Shown here in pieces: positions 57,245 to 64,000 of a stretch of 64,000 bases of DNA. This stretch comes from Marinimicrobium agarilyticum DSM 16975 (GTDB lineage: Bacteria > Pseudomonadota > Gammaproteobacteria > Pseudomonadales > Cellvibrionaceae). The stretch's first letter is position 1. Each line of letters opens with the position of its first letter. The notes below the pieces were generated by a model that saw only the letters and a list, made by a program, of their open reading frames with translations, did not search any database and was not told the DNA's origin. The position numbers were made by a program, and so were the translations under genes. Location of the stretch: NCBI RefSeq assembly GCF_000423345.1, contig NZ_AUHU01000004.1, forward strand, positions 419,070 through 483,069, in the 5' to 3' direction.

Positions 57245-57889
57245 ATGGGTCTTGATTTACAGAGTCTGCGACGGGAGTACTTGCGTGGTGGGCTTCATCT
57301 TGAGGATTTGAGTGCCAGCCCTGTGGAACAGTTCGAGCGCTGGATGGAGCAGGCGGTGGAGGCGGACATCCCCGATCCCACGGCCATGGTGCTGGCGACC
57401 GCTGCTCCGGATGGCCAGCCGTCGCAGCGCATTGTGCTTTTGAAGGACCTGGATGAGGACGGCTTTGTCTTCTATACCAATTATGGTAGCCGCAAGGCCC
57501 ACGAGCTTGAGGCCAACCCCAAAGTCAGCCTGCATTTTCCCTGGCATATCCTGGAGCGGCAAGTGGATGTCTGCGGCAAAGTGGAACGTCTGTCACGGGA
57601 GGATGCCGCCCATTACTTCCATCGCCGCCCCCGCGAAAGCCAGCTGTCGGCCTGGGCCTCGCACCAGAGTCGCGCCATCGAGTCCCGGGATGCACTCATG
57701 GCGCACTACCGGGACGTCGAGCAACGTTTTGAAGGCGGGGAAGTGCCGCTCCCGGAGTTCTGGGGCGGCTTCCGGGTTCGTCCTCACCAGGTGGAATTCT
57801 GGCAGGGGGGTGCCTACCGCCTCCACGATCGGTTCGAGTACAACCTGCAAGCCGATGGAAACTGGACGATCGACCGCCTGGAGCCCTGA
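57245..57889 (+). CDS. pdxH: pyridoxamine 5'-phosphate oxidase
   Basis: FMN-dependent enzyme forming pyridoxal phosphate; 214 residues. Visible are the N-terminal [55 protein letters not shown] and the C-terminal [28 protein letters not shown] in pieces. The length is standard. Its stop overlaps the next start (TGATG). Confidence 0.96.
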   Translation: MGLDLQSLRREYLRGGLHLEDLSASPVEQFERWMEQAVEADIPDPTAMVLATAAPDGQPSQRIVLLKDLDEDGFVFYTNYGSRKAHELEANPKVSLHFPWHILERQVDVCGKVERLSREDAAHYFHRRPRESQLSAWASHQSRAIESRDALMAHYRDVEQRFEGGEVPLPEFWGGFRVRPHQVEFWQGGAYRLHDRFEYNLQADGNWTIDRLEP

Positions 57890-58887
57890 TGAGTGACAGT
57901 GAACCCCTGAGCCGTTATATCGACCTTCCGGAGCCGGGTGAAGCCGACCGAATGAGGCTGGCCCACGGGAAGCGGCCGCGTCCCTCGGCCGATGAAGTAT
58001 TGGTTGAGGTGGCGGCCGCCGGCGTCAACCGTCCCGATGTGCTTCAGCGCAAAGGGCTGTACCCACCGCCGGAGAACGCGTCGCCCGTCTTGGGGCTGGA
58101 AGTCTCCGGACGTGTGGTGGCCTGCGGTGAATCGGTCACTCGTTGGCGTCCGGGGGATGAGGTCTGTGCCCTGGTCAACGGTGGAGGCTACGCGGACCAT
58201 GTGCTCGCCCCCGCCGCCCAGTGTCTGCCGGTACCGGAGGGCATCTCCCTGGAGGAGGCGGCCTCCTTGCCCGAGACGCTGTTCACCGTCTGGCACAATC
58301 TGTGGCAGCGGGCGCAGCTGCAACCGGGGGAAACTCTGCTGGTTCATGGCGGCGCGAGCGGCATCGGAACGGCGGCGATTCAACTGGCCAAAGCGCTGGA
58401 CCATACCGTTATCGTGACCGCCGGCAGCCGGGAGAAATGCGACGCCTGCCGCGCCCTGGGAGCCGACCGGGCCATCTGCTATCGGGACGAGGACTTCGAG
58501 ACGGAAGTCAAAGCCTTTACCGACGGCCTCGGAGCGGATGTCATCCTGGACATGGTCGGGGGCGATTATATCCAGCGAAACTTCAAGGCCGCCGCGCCGG
58601 AAGGGCGCATTGTGAATATCGCCTACCTCAAAGGCAGCAAGGCGGAAGTGGATTTTCTGCCCTTGATGCTCAAACGCCTCACGCTAACCGGCTCCACCCT
58701 CAGAGCGCAGAGTGCCGAGGTCAAAGCCGGTATCGCCCGTGAGCTGGAACAACGCGTCTGGCCACTGATTGCGCTCGGCCGAATCAAACCGCAGGTCAAC
58801 CACCGTTTTGCCCTGGCCGAGGTGGCCCGTGCCCACGAACTGATGGAATCCAACCGCTTGATCGGTAAAATTATTCTGGTGCCTTAG
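57889..58887 (+). CDS. NAD(P)H quinone oxidoreductase, PIG3 family
   Basis: A medium-chain reductase-like protein of 332 residues without zinc ligands. The catalytic-domain start (AAGVNRPDVLQRKGLYPPP), the cofactor-binding VHGGASGIGTAAIQLAKAL and the C-terminal substrate region are typical of the PIG3/TP53I3 group. Likely reduces quinones with NADPH. Confidence 0.85.
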   Translation: MSDSEPLSRYIDLPEPGEADRMRLAHGKRPRPSADEVLVEVAAAGVNRPDVLQRKGLYPPPENASPVLGLEVSGRVVACGESVTRWRPGDEVCALVNGGGYADHVLAPAAQCLPVPEGISLEEAASLPETLFTVWHNLWQRAQLQPGETLLVHGGASGIGTAAIQLAKALDHTVIVTAGSREKCDACRALGADRAICYRDEDFETEVKAFTDGLGADVILDMVGGDYIQRNFKAAAPEGRIVNIAYLKGSKAEVDFLPLMLKRLTLTGSTLRAQSAEVKAGIARELEQRVWPLIALGRIKPQVNHRFALAEVARAHELMESNRLIGKIILVP

Positions 58888-58888
58888 C

Positions 58889-60097
58889 ATGTCAAAAGCC
58901 AACGCCCGCCGCCCTCTTGAGGGTGTTCGTATCATCGAGCTCGGCCAACTGATTGCCGGGCCTTTTGCCGGCTGTATGCTCGCCTACTTCGGGGCCGAAG
59001 TCATCAAGATCGAACCGCCGGGCAAGGGTGATGCGCTGCGCGGCTGGCGAGTCGTGGAAGACGGCACCTCCCTCTGGTGGCGCAGCCTCGGGCGCAATAA
59101 AAAAAGCGTGACCCTCGACCTAAAACAGGAAGAGGGGCGGAAAATTGCGGCGCAATTGATCGACAGTGCCGACGTACTGATTGAGAACTTTCGCCCCGGT
59201 GTGATGGAAGACTGGGGGCTTGGCCCCGACGCGGTGAAAGCCCGCAATCCGGCGCTGGTATACGCGCGTATTTCCGGTTTCGGCCAAACTGGCCCTTACG
59301 CCAAAAAGCCGGGCTTTGCGTCGGTCTGTGAAGGCATGAGCGGCTTTCGGTACGTCAATGGTTATCCCGGCGAGGCGCCGGTGCGGCCGAACCTCAGCAT
59401 TGGTGATACCATTGCCGGCCTGCACGCCGCGCTGGGCATTACCCTGGCGTTACTGGAAAGGGAGCGCGACGGCGGGGGAGAGGGCCAGGTGGTCGACGTC
59501 GCGCTGTACGAAGCCATGTTCAACCTGATGGAAGCAGTCGTGCCCGAGTACGACGGCGCCGGTCTGATTCGTGAGCCTTCCGGTACCACCGTGACCGGCA
59601 TTGTCCCCACCAACACCTACCGCTGCAAAGACGGCAAGTACGTGGTGATCGGTGGGAATGGCGACTCGATTTTCCAGCGATTGATGCGCGCCGCCGGTCG
59701 GCCCGAGATGGCGGAAGACCCGCGAATGACGACCAACGCCGGTCGGGTGGAATGCGTGGAGGAAATTGATCAGGCCCTGTCGCAGTGGTGCCAGACGCTG
59801 GATTCCGTAGAGCTGCTGGCGGTGTTGGAAGCGGCGCGGGTCCCCTCCGGTCCGATTTACAATGTCGCGGACATGATGGCGGACCCCCACTTCCAGGCCC
59901 GGGGGCTGTTTGAGCAGGTGGAGATCAACGGTAAACCGCTCAACATCCCCGCGATCATGCCCCGCCTGGCGAATACCCCGGGGCGGACCGACTGGCCCGG
60001 GCCCGAGGTGGGTAGCCATACCGATGCGGTACTGACCGAAGCGCTGGGGCTGAGCGAGAGCGACCTGAGCCGCTTGCGGGCGCAAGGCATTCTTTGA
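58889..60097 (+). CDS. CaiB/BaiF family (class III) CoA-transferase
   Basis: 402 residues. The catalytic Asp is D173 in NLSIGDTIAGLHAALG; ISGFGQTGPYAKKPGF and VRIIELGQLIAGPFAG.. are family hallmarks. The acyl group is unknown. It starts 1 bp after the quinone oxidoreductase stop. Confidence 0.9.
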   Translation: MSKANARRPLEGVRIIELGQLIAGPFAGCMLAYFGAEVIKIEPPGKGDALRGWRVVEDGTSLWWRSLGRNKKSVTLDLKQEEGRKIAAQLIDSADVLIENFRPGVMEDWGLGPDAVKARNPALVYARISGFGQTGPYAKKPGFASVCEGMSGFRYVNGYPGEAPVRPNLSIGDTIAGLHAALGITLALLERERDGGGEGQVVDVALYEAMFNLMEAVVPEYDGAGLIREPSGTTVTGIVPTNTYRCKDGKYVVIGGNGDSIFQRLMRAAGRPEMAEDPRMTTNAGRVECVEEIDQALSQWCQTLDSVELLAVLEAARVPSGPIYNVADMMADPHFQARGLFEQVEINGKPLNIPAIMPRLANTPGRTDWPGPEVGSHTDAVLTEALGLSESDLSRLRAQGIL

Positions 60098-60138
60098 ATT
60101 CAATGCCGGCGAGCTGAAAACTGACAGTGAGATTCAAC

Positions 60139-60408
60139 ATGAAACGATCGGACGAGATCCCGGCAAAGGCGTTACTGCCCGGCCGGTATCGCCATTACAA
60201 AGGCAAGGACTACCAGGTACTGGATGTGGCGACCCACAGCGAAACCGGCGAGGCAATGGTGGTGTACCGCTGCCTCTACGGGGATTACAGTTTGTGGGTA
60301 AGGCCCCTGTCGATGTTTACCGAGTCGGTGGAAGTGGCCGGTGAAACCGTCCCGCGGTTTGCGTTTGTGGCGCCCATGGAAAAAGGTGACCTGTGGGCAG
60401 GGCAGTAA
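60139..60408 (+). CDS. DUF1653 family protein
   Basis: 89 residues with the DUF1653 pattern GRYRHYKGKDYQVLDVATHSE and VVYRCLYGDYSLWVRPLSMF. Function unknown. ATG 60139 behind GTGAG is preferred; a GTG at 60127 is possible. The stop overlaps tadA by 1 nt. Confidence 0.85.
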   Translation: MKRSDEIPAKALLPGRYRHYKGKDYQVLDVATHSETGEAMVVYRCLYGDYSLWVRPLSMFTESVEVAGETVPRFAFVAPMEKGDLWAGQ

Positions 60409-60908
60409 TGAGCGAGCAGGAAACCTCGGACGAATACTGGATGCGTCGAGCCCTGGCGTTGGCCGAGCAGGGCAGCGCGCTCGGTGAAGTGCCGGTGGGC
60501 GCGTTGATCGTTCGCGCGGGCGCGGTGATCGGCGAAGGTTTCAATCAGCCCATCAGCGCCCACGATCCCACCGCCCATGCGGAAGTAATCGCGCTGCGTG
60601 ACGCCGCCGGGCGCGAACAGAACTACCGTCTGCCCAGCACTACGTTGTACGTCACGCTCGAGCCCTGCACCATGTGCATCGGCGCTCTGATTCACGCTCG
60701 CATCTCGCGTCTGGTCTACGGCACCACCGAGCCCAAGGCCGGGGTGGTGGAAAGCCGCAACCAGCTGGCTCATACGCCTTACTACAACCATCTGATGGAA
60801 GTGGAAGGCGGCGTACTGATGGAAGCCTGCCAACAACAGCTGACCGACTTTTTCCGTCAGCGCCGGGCCGAGGCCAAAGCCCGCAAACAGTCCGATGCTG
60901 CTTCATGA
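60408..60908 (+). CDS. tadA: tRNA adenosine(34) deaminase
   Basis: Makes inosine at the wobble position of tRNA-Arg; 166 residues. The zinc and proton-transfer residues are H57-A-E59 and P86-C87-x-x-C90 (PCTMC). FN..ISAHDPTAHAE is typical. The start at 60408 overlaps the DUF1653 stop; the stop overlaps the next gene (ATGA). Confidence 0.95.
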   Translation: MSEQETSDEYWMRRALALAEQGSALGEVPVGALIVRAGAVIGEGFNQPISAHDPTAHAEVIALRDAAGREQNYRLPSTTLYVTLEPCTMCIGALIHARISRLVYGTTEPKAGVVESRNQLAHTPYYNHLMEVEGGVLMEACQQQLTDFFRQRRAEAKARKQSDAAS

Positions 60909-62098
60909 CTGAATACGATGTGATTGTTATCGGCGGCGGGGCGGCCGGCCTGATGTGTGCGGCCACCGCCGGACAGCGCGGGCGTCGGGTGGCGGTTCTC
61001 GATCACGCCAACAAAGTGGGCAAAAAAATTCTGATGTCCGGCGGCGGGCGTTGCAATTTCACCAACGTCAATGTGACCCCGGAGCAATTCATTTCCCGGA
61101 ACCCCCACTTCTGCATTTCGGCCCTCCGCCGGTATACGCCCTACGACTTCCTCGATCTCGTGCACGGTTACGACCTTGCCTATCATGAAAAAACACTGGG
61201 TCAGTTGTTCTGCGATCACAAGTCCCGGGATATTCTGGATATCCTCTTGGCGGAGTGCGACAAGGGCGGCGTCGAGGTTCGAACCCGCTGTGCCGTTGAA
61301 ACCATTGAACAGCGGGAGAGCGGTTTCACCCTCACTACCACGTTGGGCGGCATCCAGTGTGAGTCGCTGGTGATTGCGACCGGCGGACTCTCCATCCCGA
61401 CCATGGGCGCCACCGGCTATGGGTACCGCGTCGCCCAGCAATTCGGTCTGCCCGTCACCGAGCGGGAAGCCGCTCTCGTGCCCTTTACCTTGAGCGGCCA
61501 TTGGCTCGAGATCGCCCAGTCGCTCTCAGGCGTGTCTCTCCCGGTTACTGCGGAATGCGGCGACCAGCGTTTCGCCGAGGCGCTGTTGTTCACCCACCGC
61601 GGCCTGAGTGGCCCGGCGGTTCTGCAAATCTCCAACTATTGGCACACCGGTGAGGCGGTGACCATCGACCTGTTGCCGACGGAGTCTCTGGAGGAACTGT
61701 TGGAGCAGTGGCGGGCGGACGGCCAGAAAACAACCCTGAAAAACCGTCTTTCCCGTTACCTGCCACGGCGCTTTGTGGAAACCTGGCTTGAGTTGCCCCT
61801 GTTCCCCAAGGCGGTGCGGGAGAAGCCCCTGGCGGAGCTGAGCCGCAAGGAAATGGCGGCCCTGTGCGACGGCTTTCACCGCTGGCAAATTGTACCGCCG
61901 GGAACGGAAGGTTATCGGACGGCGGAGGTGACCCGCGGCGGGGTGGATACCGACGCGGTTTCCTCCAAGACCTTTGAAGCAAAAAACGTGTCTGGGCTCT
62001 ACTTTGTGGGGGAGGTCCTGGATGTCACCGGCTGGTTGGGAGGCTATAACTTTCAGTGGGCCTGGGCTAGCGGCTATTGCGCCGGCCAGTACGTTTAG
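60905..62098 (+). CDS. FAD-dependent oxidoreductase, BaiN/YhiN (HI0933) family
   Basis: 397 residues. The N-terminal FAD-binding VIVIGGGAAGLMCAATAGQRG and KVGKKILMSGGGRCNFTN are diagnostic, as is the C-terminal GLYFVGEVLDVTGWLGGYNFQWAWASG. The substrate of this widespread family is unknown. It is the last chromosomal-backbone gene before the cassette array. Confidence 0.9.
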   Translation: MTEYDVIVIGGGAAGLMCAATAGQRGRRVAVLDHANKVGKKILMSGGGRCNFTNVNVTPEQFISRNPHFCISALRRYTPYDFLDLVHGYDLAYHEKTLGQLFCDHKSRDILDILLAECDKGGVEVRTRCAVETIEQRESGFTLTTTLGGIQCESLVIATGGLSIPTMGATGYGYRVAQQFGLPVTEREAALVPFTLSGHWLEIAQSLSGVSLPVTAECGDQRFAEALLFTHRGLSGPAVLQISNYWHTGEAVTIDLLPTESLEELLEQWRADGQKTTLKNRLSRYLPRRFVETWLELPLFPKAVREKPLAELSRKEMAALCDGFHRWQIVPPGTEGYRTAEVTRGGVDTDAVSSKTFEAKNVSGLYFVGEVLDVTGWLGGYNFQWAWASGYCAGQYV

Positions 62099-62387
62099 TG
62101 ATAGATTTCTACGCCATATATTTAAATCCTTGAAAAAGTAGGGCACACTTTACCTCTAGGCAGCGCACGCTTTCTGCCCCACTGAAAAGCAACAATCCTG
62201 AAAAATCAATAGCTTACGGGAAGCAGTGGGCAATAAGCGTGCCCGTAATCAGGAGAAAGCGTGCCAGCACACTTTTATACCCGGGGTGAAGTGGATAGTT
62301 TTCGAAAAATGATTAAATTTCAATGCCTTACCTTCGTTATCCCACCTTTACCTTCGACGCAAAAGCGTGCCGGCTCGATATACAGCT
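62099..62387. other. AT-rich junction between backbone and cassette array
   Basis: No gene. It contains six copies of GCACRCTTT or its complement: near 62142, 62165, 62235, 62256, 62267 and 62361. It also holds an imperfect 20-bp inverted repeat, 62164-62184 with 62224-62244 (CAGTGGG core). No integrase gene is present. This may be an old attI or a recombination-derived junction. Confidence 0.45.
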
Positions 62388-62394
62388 GTTAGCA
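62388..62394 (+). other. integron core site (R' type) before the first cassette
   Basis: GTTAGCA is identical to the R' core at 62852-62858 and stands 17 bp before the first cassette gene. No matching left half is visible upstream, so it could be the attI side or a recombined half-site. Confidence 0.45.
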
Positions 62395-62410
62395 TGCATT
62401 GGAGCCGAGT

Positions 62411-62845
62411 ATGCGATTGATGCTGGTATTTTACGCACTGCTTTTTAGTAGCGTCAAAGCATATGGCTGTAGCTGCGTCGAGGATATGGATTTTCAGGCT
62501 ATGGAACAAGGCGCATCCTACGTGGTGGAAGCTGAAGTTCTGAAAAATAGGTGGTTCTATTCCCTGTTTAAAAATAAGTATATATTACGTCCGATTGTCG
62601 TATATAAGGGAAATTCGCGTTCGTCAATCGCTGTTTGGTCCAATAAAAACACCTCATCGTGTGGAATGGATTTTGAGATCGGGAAGGTTTATATGGTATT
62701 CATCTATGAGCATGAGGGCAGGTTTACCACCAACATCTGTTCGTCGTGGGAGAAGGACGGCTACCGTCGCTTTCAGACTGAGGCATTCGAAGAATACAAT
62801 GCTAACAAGTCGCTCAAAAGTGACGCCGCATGCGGCGCACTTTAG
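62411..62845 (+). CDS. cassette gene 1: secreted NTR/TIMP-like protein
   Basis: 144 residues. A signal peptide ending near KAYG precedes a mature N-terminus CSCVEDMDF. Cys-rich pattern and length suggest the netrin/TIMP-like (NTR) fold, whose bacterial members have unknown roles. The ATG at 62411 follows GGAG; a TTG at 62399 is less likely. The last codons (NANKSLKSDAACGAL) are encoded inside attC site 1, as is common for cassette genes. Composition is AT-richer than the backbone. Confidence 0.65.
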   Translation: MRLMLVFYALLFSSVKAYGCSCVEDMDFQAMEQGASYVVEAEVLKNRWFYSLFKNKYILRPIVVYKGNSRSSIAVWSNKNTSSCGMDFEIGKVYMVFIYEHEGRFTTNICSSWEKDGYRRFQTEAFEEYNANKSLKSDAACGAL

Positions 62846-62858
62846 CTCAGCGTTAGCA
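62801..62858 (+). other. attC site 1 (cassette recombination site)
   Basis: The left arm GCTAACAAGTCGCTCAAAAG pairs with the right arm CACTTTAGCTCAGCGTTAGC with small bulges; the centre GCCGCATGCGGC is itself palindromic. The ends GCTAAC and GCGTTAGC are the R'' and R' cores. About 58 bp, short for an attC. Confidence 0.75.
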
Positions 62859-62874
62859 GTCTTAAGGGTGCCAA

Positions 62875-63378
62875 ATGAAAGTTGAGTTGGAGGAGTACAA
62901 CGCTGAGTGGCCCGAACGTTTTGAACAGGAGCGCGCGTTCCTACTCGAGATAATTGGTACTTGGCTTGTTGGCTCAGTGGAGCACGTTGGCAGCACTGCT
63001 GTACGAGGTATGGTTGCAAAACCAATAATCGATATAATGTTTGGAGTTAAAGACTTGGAGTCCTCTAAAGGTGCTATCGAGATTCTGCAATCTAATGGTT
63101 ATTGCTACTATCCGTACAAGTCTGAAGTTATGCATTGGTTCTGTAAGCCTTCACCGGAGTTTCGCACACATCATTTACATTTGGTCCCATATCAAAGCCC
63201 ACTCTGGCAAGAGCGAATCACTTTTCGGAACATGCTTACGCAGAGTCCGAAATTGGCCGGAGAGTACGCAGAGCTGAAAAAATCTCTGGCTGCTGAAGTG
63301 GCTTATGATCGAGAAGCGTATACTCAGAAAAAGTGGCCATTCATTAAAAAGGTGCTTTCCCGTGCTAAAAACTGCTAA
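62875..63378 (+). CDS. cassette gene 2: GrpB family protein
   Basis: 167 residues. EYNAEWPERFEQE, the nucleotidyltransferase-like core VEHVGSTAVRGMVAKPIIDIM and HHLHLVP are hallmarks of the GrpB/UPF0157 family, which has a nucleotidyltransferase fold of unknown activity and is frequent in integron cassettes. The stop codon lies in the first core of attC site 2. Confidence 0.85.
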   Translation: MKVELEEYNAEWPERFEQERAFLLEIIGTWLVGSVEHVGSTAVRGMVAKPIIDIMFGVKDLESSKGAIEILQSNGYCYYPYKSEVMHWFCKPSPEFRTHHLHLVPYQSPLWQERITFRNMLTQSPKLAGEYAELKKSLAAEVAYDREAYTQKKWPFIKKVLSRAKNC

Positions 63379-63455
63379 CAAGGCCAACCACGGCGACAGC
63401 TTTTCCGTTGCGGCTTCGCCTCCACACAAAGCTGCGCGTGTTGGCAGCGTTATGT
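63373..63455 (+). other. attC site 2
   Basis: About 83 bp. R'' TGCTAAC, L'' GGCCAAC, L' GTTGGC and R' GCGTTATG are all recognisable. The arms are complementary (ending CAGCTTT 63397-63403 with AAAGCTG 63428-63434), with the unpaired bases expected of attC. A strong, VCR-like site. Confidence 0.88.
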
Positions 63456-63473
63456 GTACTCAAGAGAAAATGT

Positions 63474-63731
63474 ATGGATGATCTAGTCGGAGAAGTAGGG
63501 AAAGGGTTTCTTCGAGGAATAGAATATATTCTCGCAGAGATCTTCTTCGGAACAATTTGCTACTGGGTTGGCTGGCCGATCTGCAAGTTTATTACCTTGG
63601 GGAAGTATCCGTCTTCTTCTCAAGTGGTATATCTCGAACAGTACGGAGCGCGTAATACCGGTTTTTGGTGTAGCGTGGTAGGCATGTTGACTTTACTATT
63701 TTCTGCGCTCTACTTGGTTGGAAAGATCTAG
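63474..63731 (+). CDS. cassette gene 3: small membrane protein of unknown function
   Basis: 85 residues from ATG 63474 (the frame extends upstream into attC and is not used). Two hydrophobic segments (about 18-38 and 62-83) flank a short loop with KYPSSSQVVYLEQYG. Family not recognised. Typical of small membrane-protein cassettes. Confidence 0.6.
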   Translation: MDDLVGEVGKGFLRGIEYILAEIFFGTICYWVGWPICKFITLGKYPSSSQVVYLEQYGARNTGFWCSVVGMLTLLFSALYLVGKI

Positions 63732-63746
63732 CAATGTCGCAGACAC

Positions 63747-63760
63747 ATAACCAGCGACTG
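63747..63760 (+). other. possible truncated attC left half (site 3)
   Basis: ATAACCAGCGACTG lies 16 bp after the cassette gene 3 stop, where an attC should begin, but no matching right half follows. It might be interrupted by the IS110-family element. Weak support. Confidence 0.3.
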
Positions 63761-63792
63761 TGATCCCCGGTCAACACCTACAGGCTAAAAAT

Positions 63793-64000
<208 letters not shown>

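Overview
The window is chromosomal DNA from a Gram-negative gammaproteobacterium. The evidence is a complete outer-membrane and lipid A block (bamA, skp, lpxD, fabZ, lpxA, lpxB), the order map / rpsB-tsf-pyrH-frr-uppS-cdsA-dxr-rseP, BepA, glnD and a group-1 AceE/AceF pair. A secreted GH74 xyloglucanase with a poly-Ser linker and a CBM2 resembles plant-polysaccharide degraders of the Cellvibrionales type (Saccharophagus, Cellvibrio, Marinimicrobium); that placement is inference. I saw no rRNA, tRNA or CRISPR array.

Layout. 1-7565 (minus strand): acetyl-CoA hydrolase family gene, map, glnD and dapC, with inverted pairs of long hairpin repeats after glnD and dapC. 7763-23007 (plus): the rpsB to rnhB block for translation factors, UMP kinase, isoprenoid, phospholipid and lipid A synthesis and outer-membrane assembly; genes overlap or lie close together, with hairpins at rpsB/tsf, tsf/pyrH and bamA/skp. 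23523-28509: dnaE and accA, each separated from its neighbours by the hairpin repeats. 29128-37027: GH74 xyloglucanase, catalase, a small membrane protein, a YciH/SUI1 protein, a cytochrome c lipoprotein, a serine hydrolase and slyX. 37188-46499: a PAS/GGDEF/EAL protein, bepA, a TusA-like protein, a PerM-type transporter and an M16 protease. 46730-51428: aceE and aceF. 51544-57117: a lipoprotein esterase, an orphan CHASE sensor, VanZ-like, tandem Usp, SulP and mobA. 57245-62098: pdxH, quinone oxidoreductase, CoA-transferase, DUF1653, tadA and a BaiN/YhiN flavoprotein. 62388-64000: a small integron-type gene cassette array without a visible integrase, ending in the C-terminus of an IS110-family transposase.

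The most unusual feature is a family of eleven hairpin elements, arranged as five inverted pairs plus one singleton. Each has an almost invariant 54-nt (or variant 53-nt) loop closed by a 28-31 bp stem. The stem sequence differs in every copy but stays complementary to itself. Inside the loop a second 4-bp stem also shows compensatory change (CCCA/TGGG against TACA/TGTA). All six loci begin about 20-50 bp after a stop codon. Several spacers between pair members carry a second, REP-like palindromic repeat. The covariation suggests that the folded single-stranded form (RNA or ssDNA) matters. The second notable region is the cassette array (an NTR-like secreted protein, a GrpB-family protein and a small membrane protein, with two clear attC sites), next to an IS110-family end that may lie inside a third attC.
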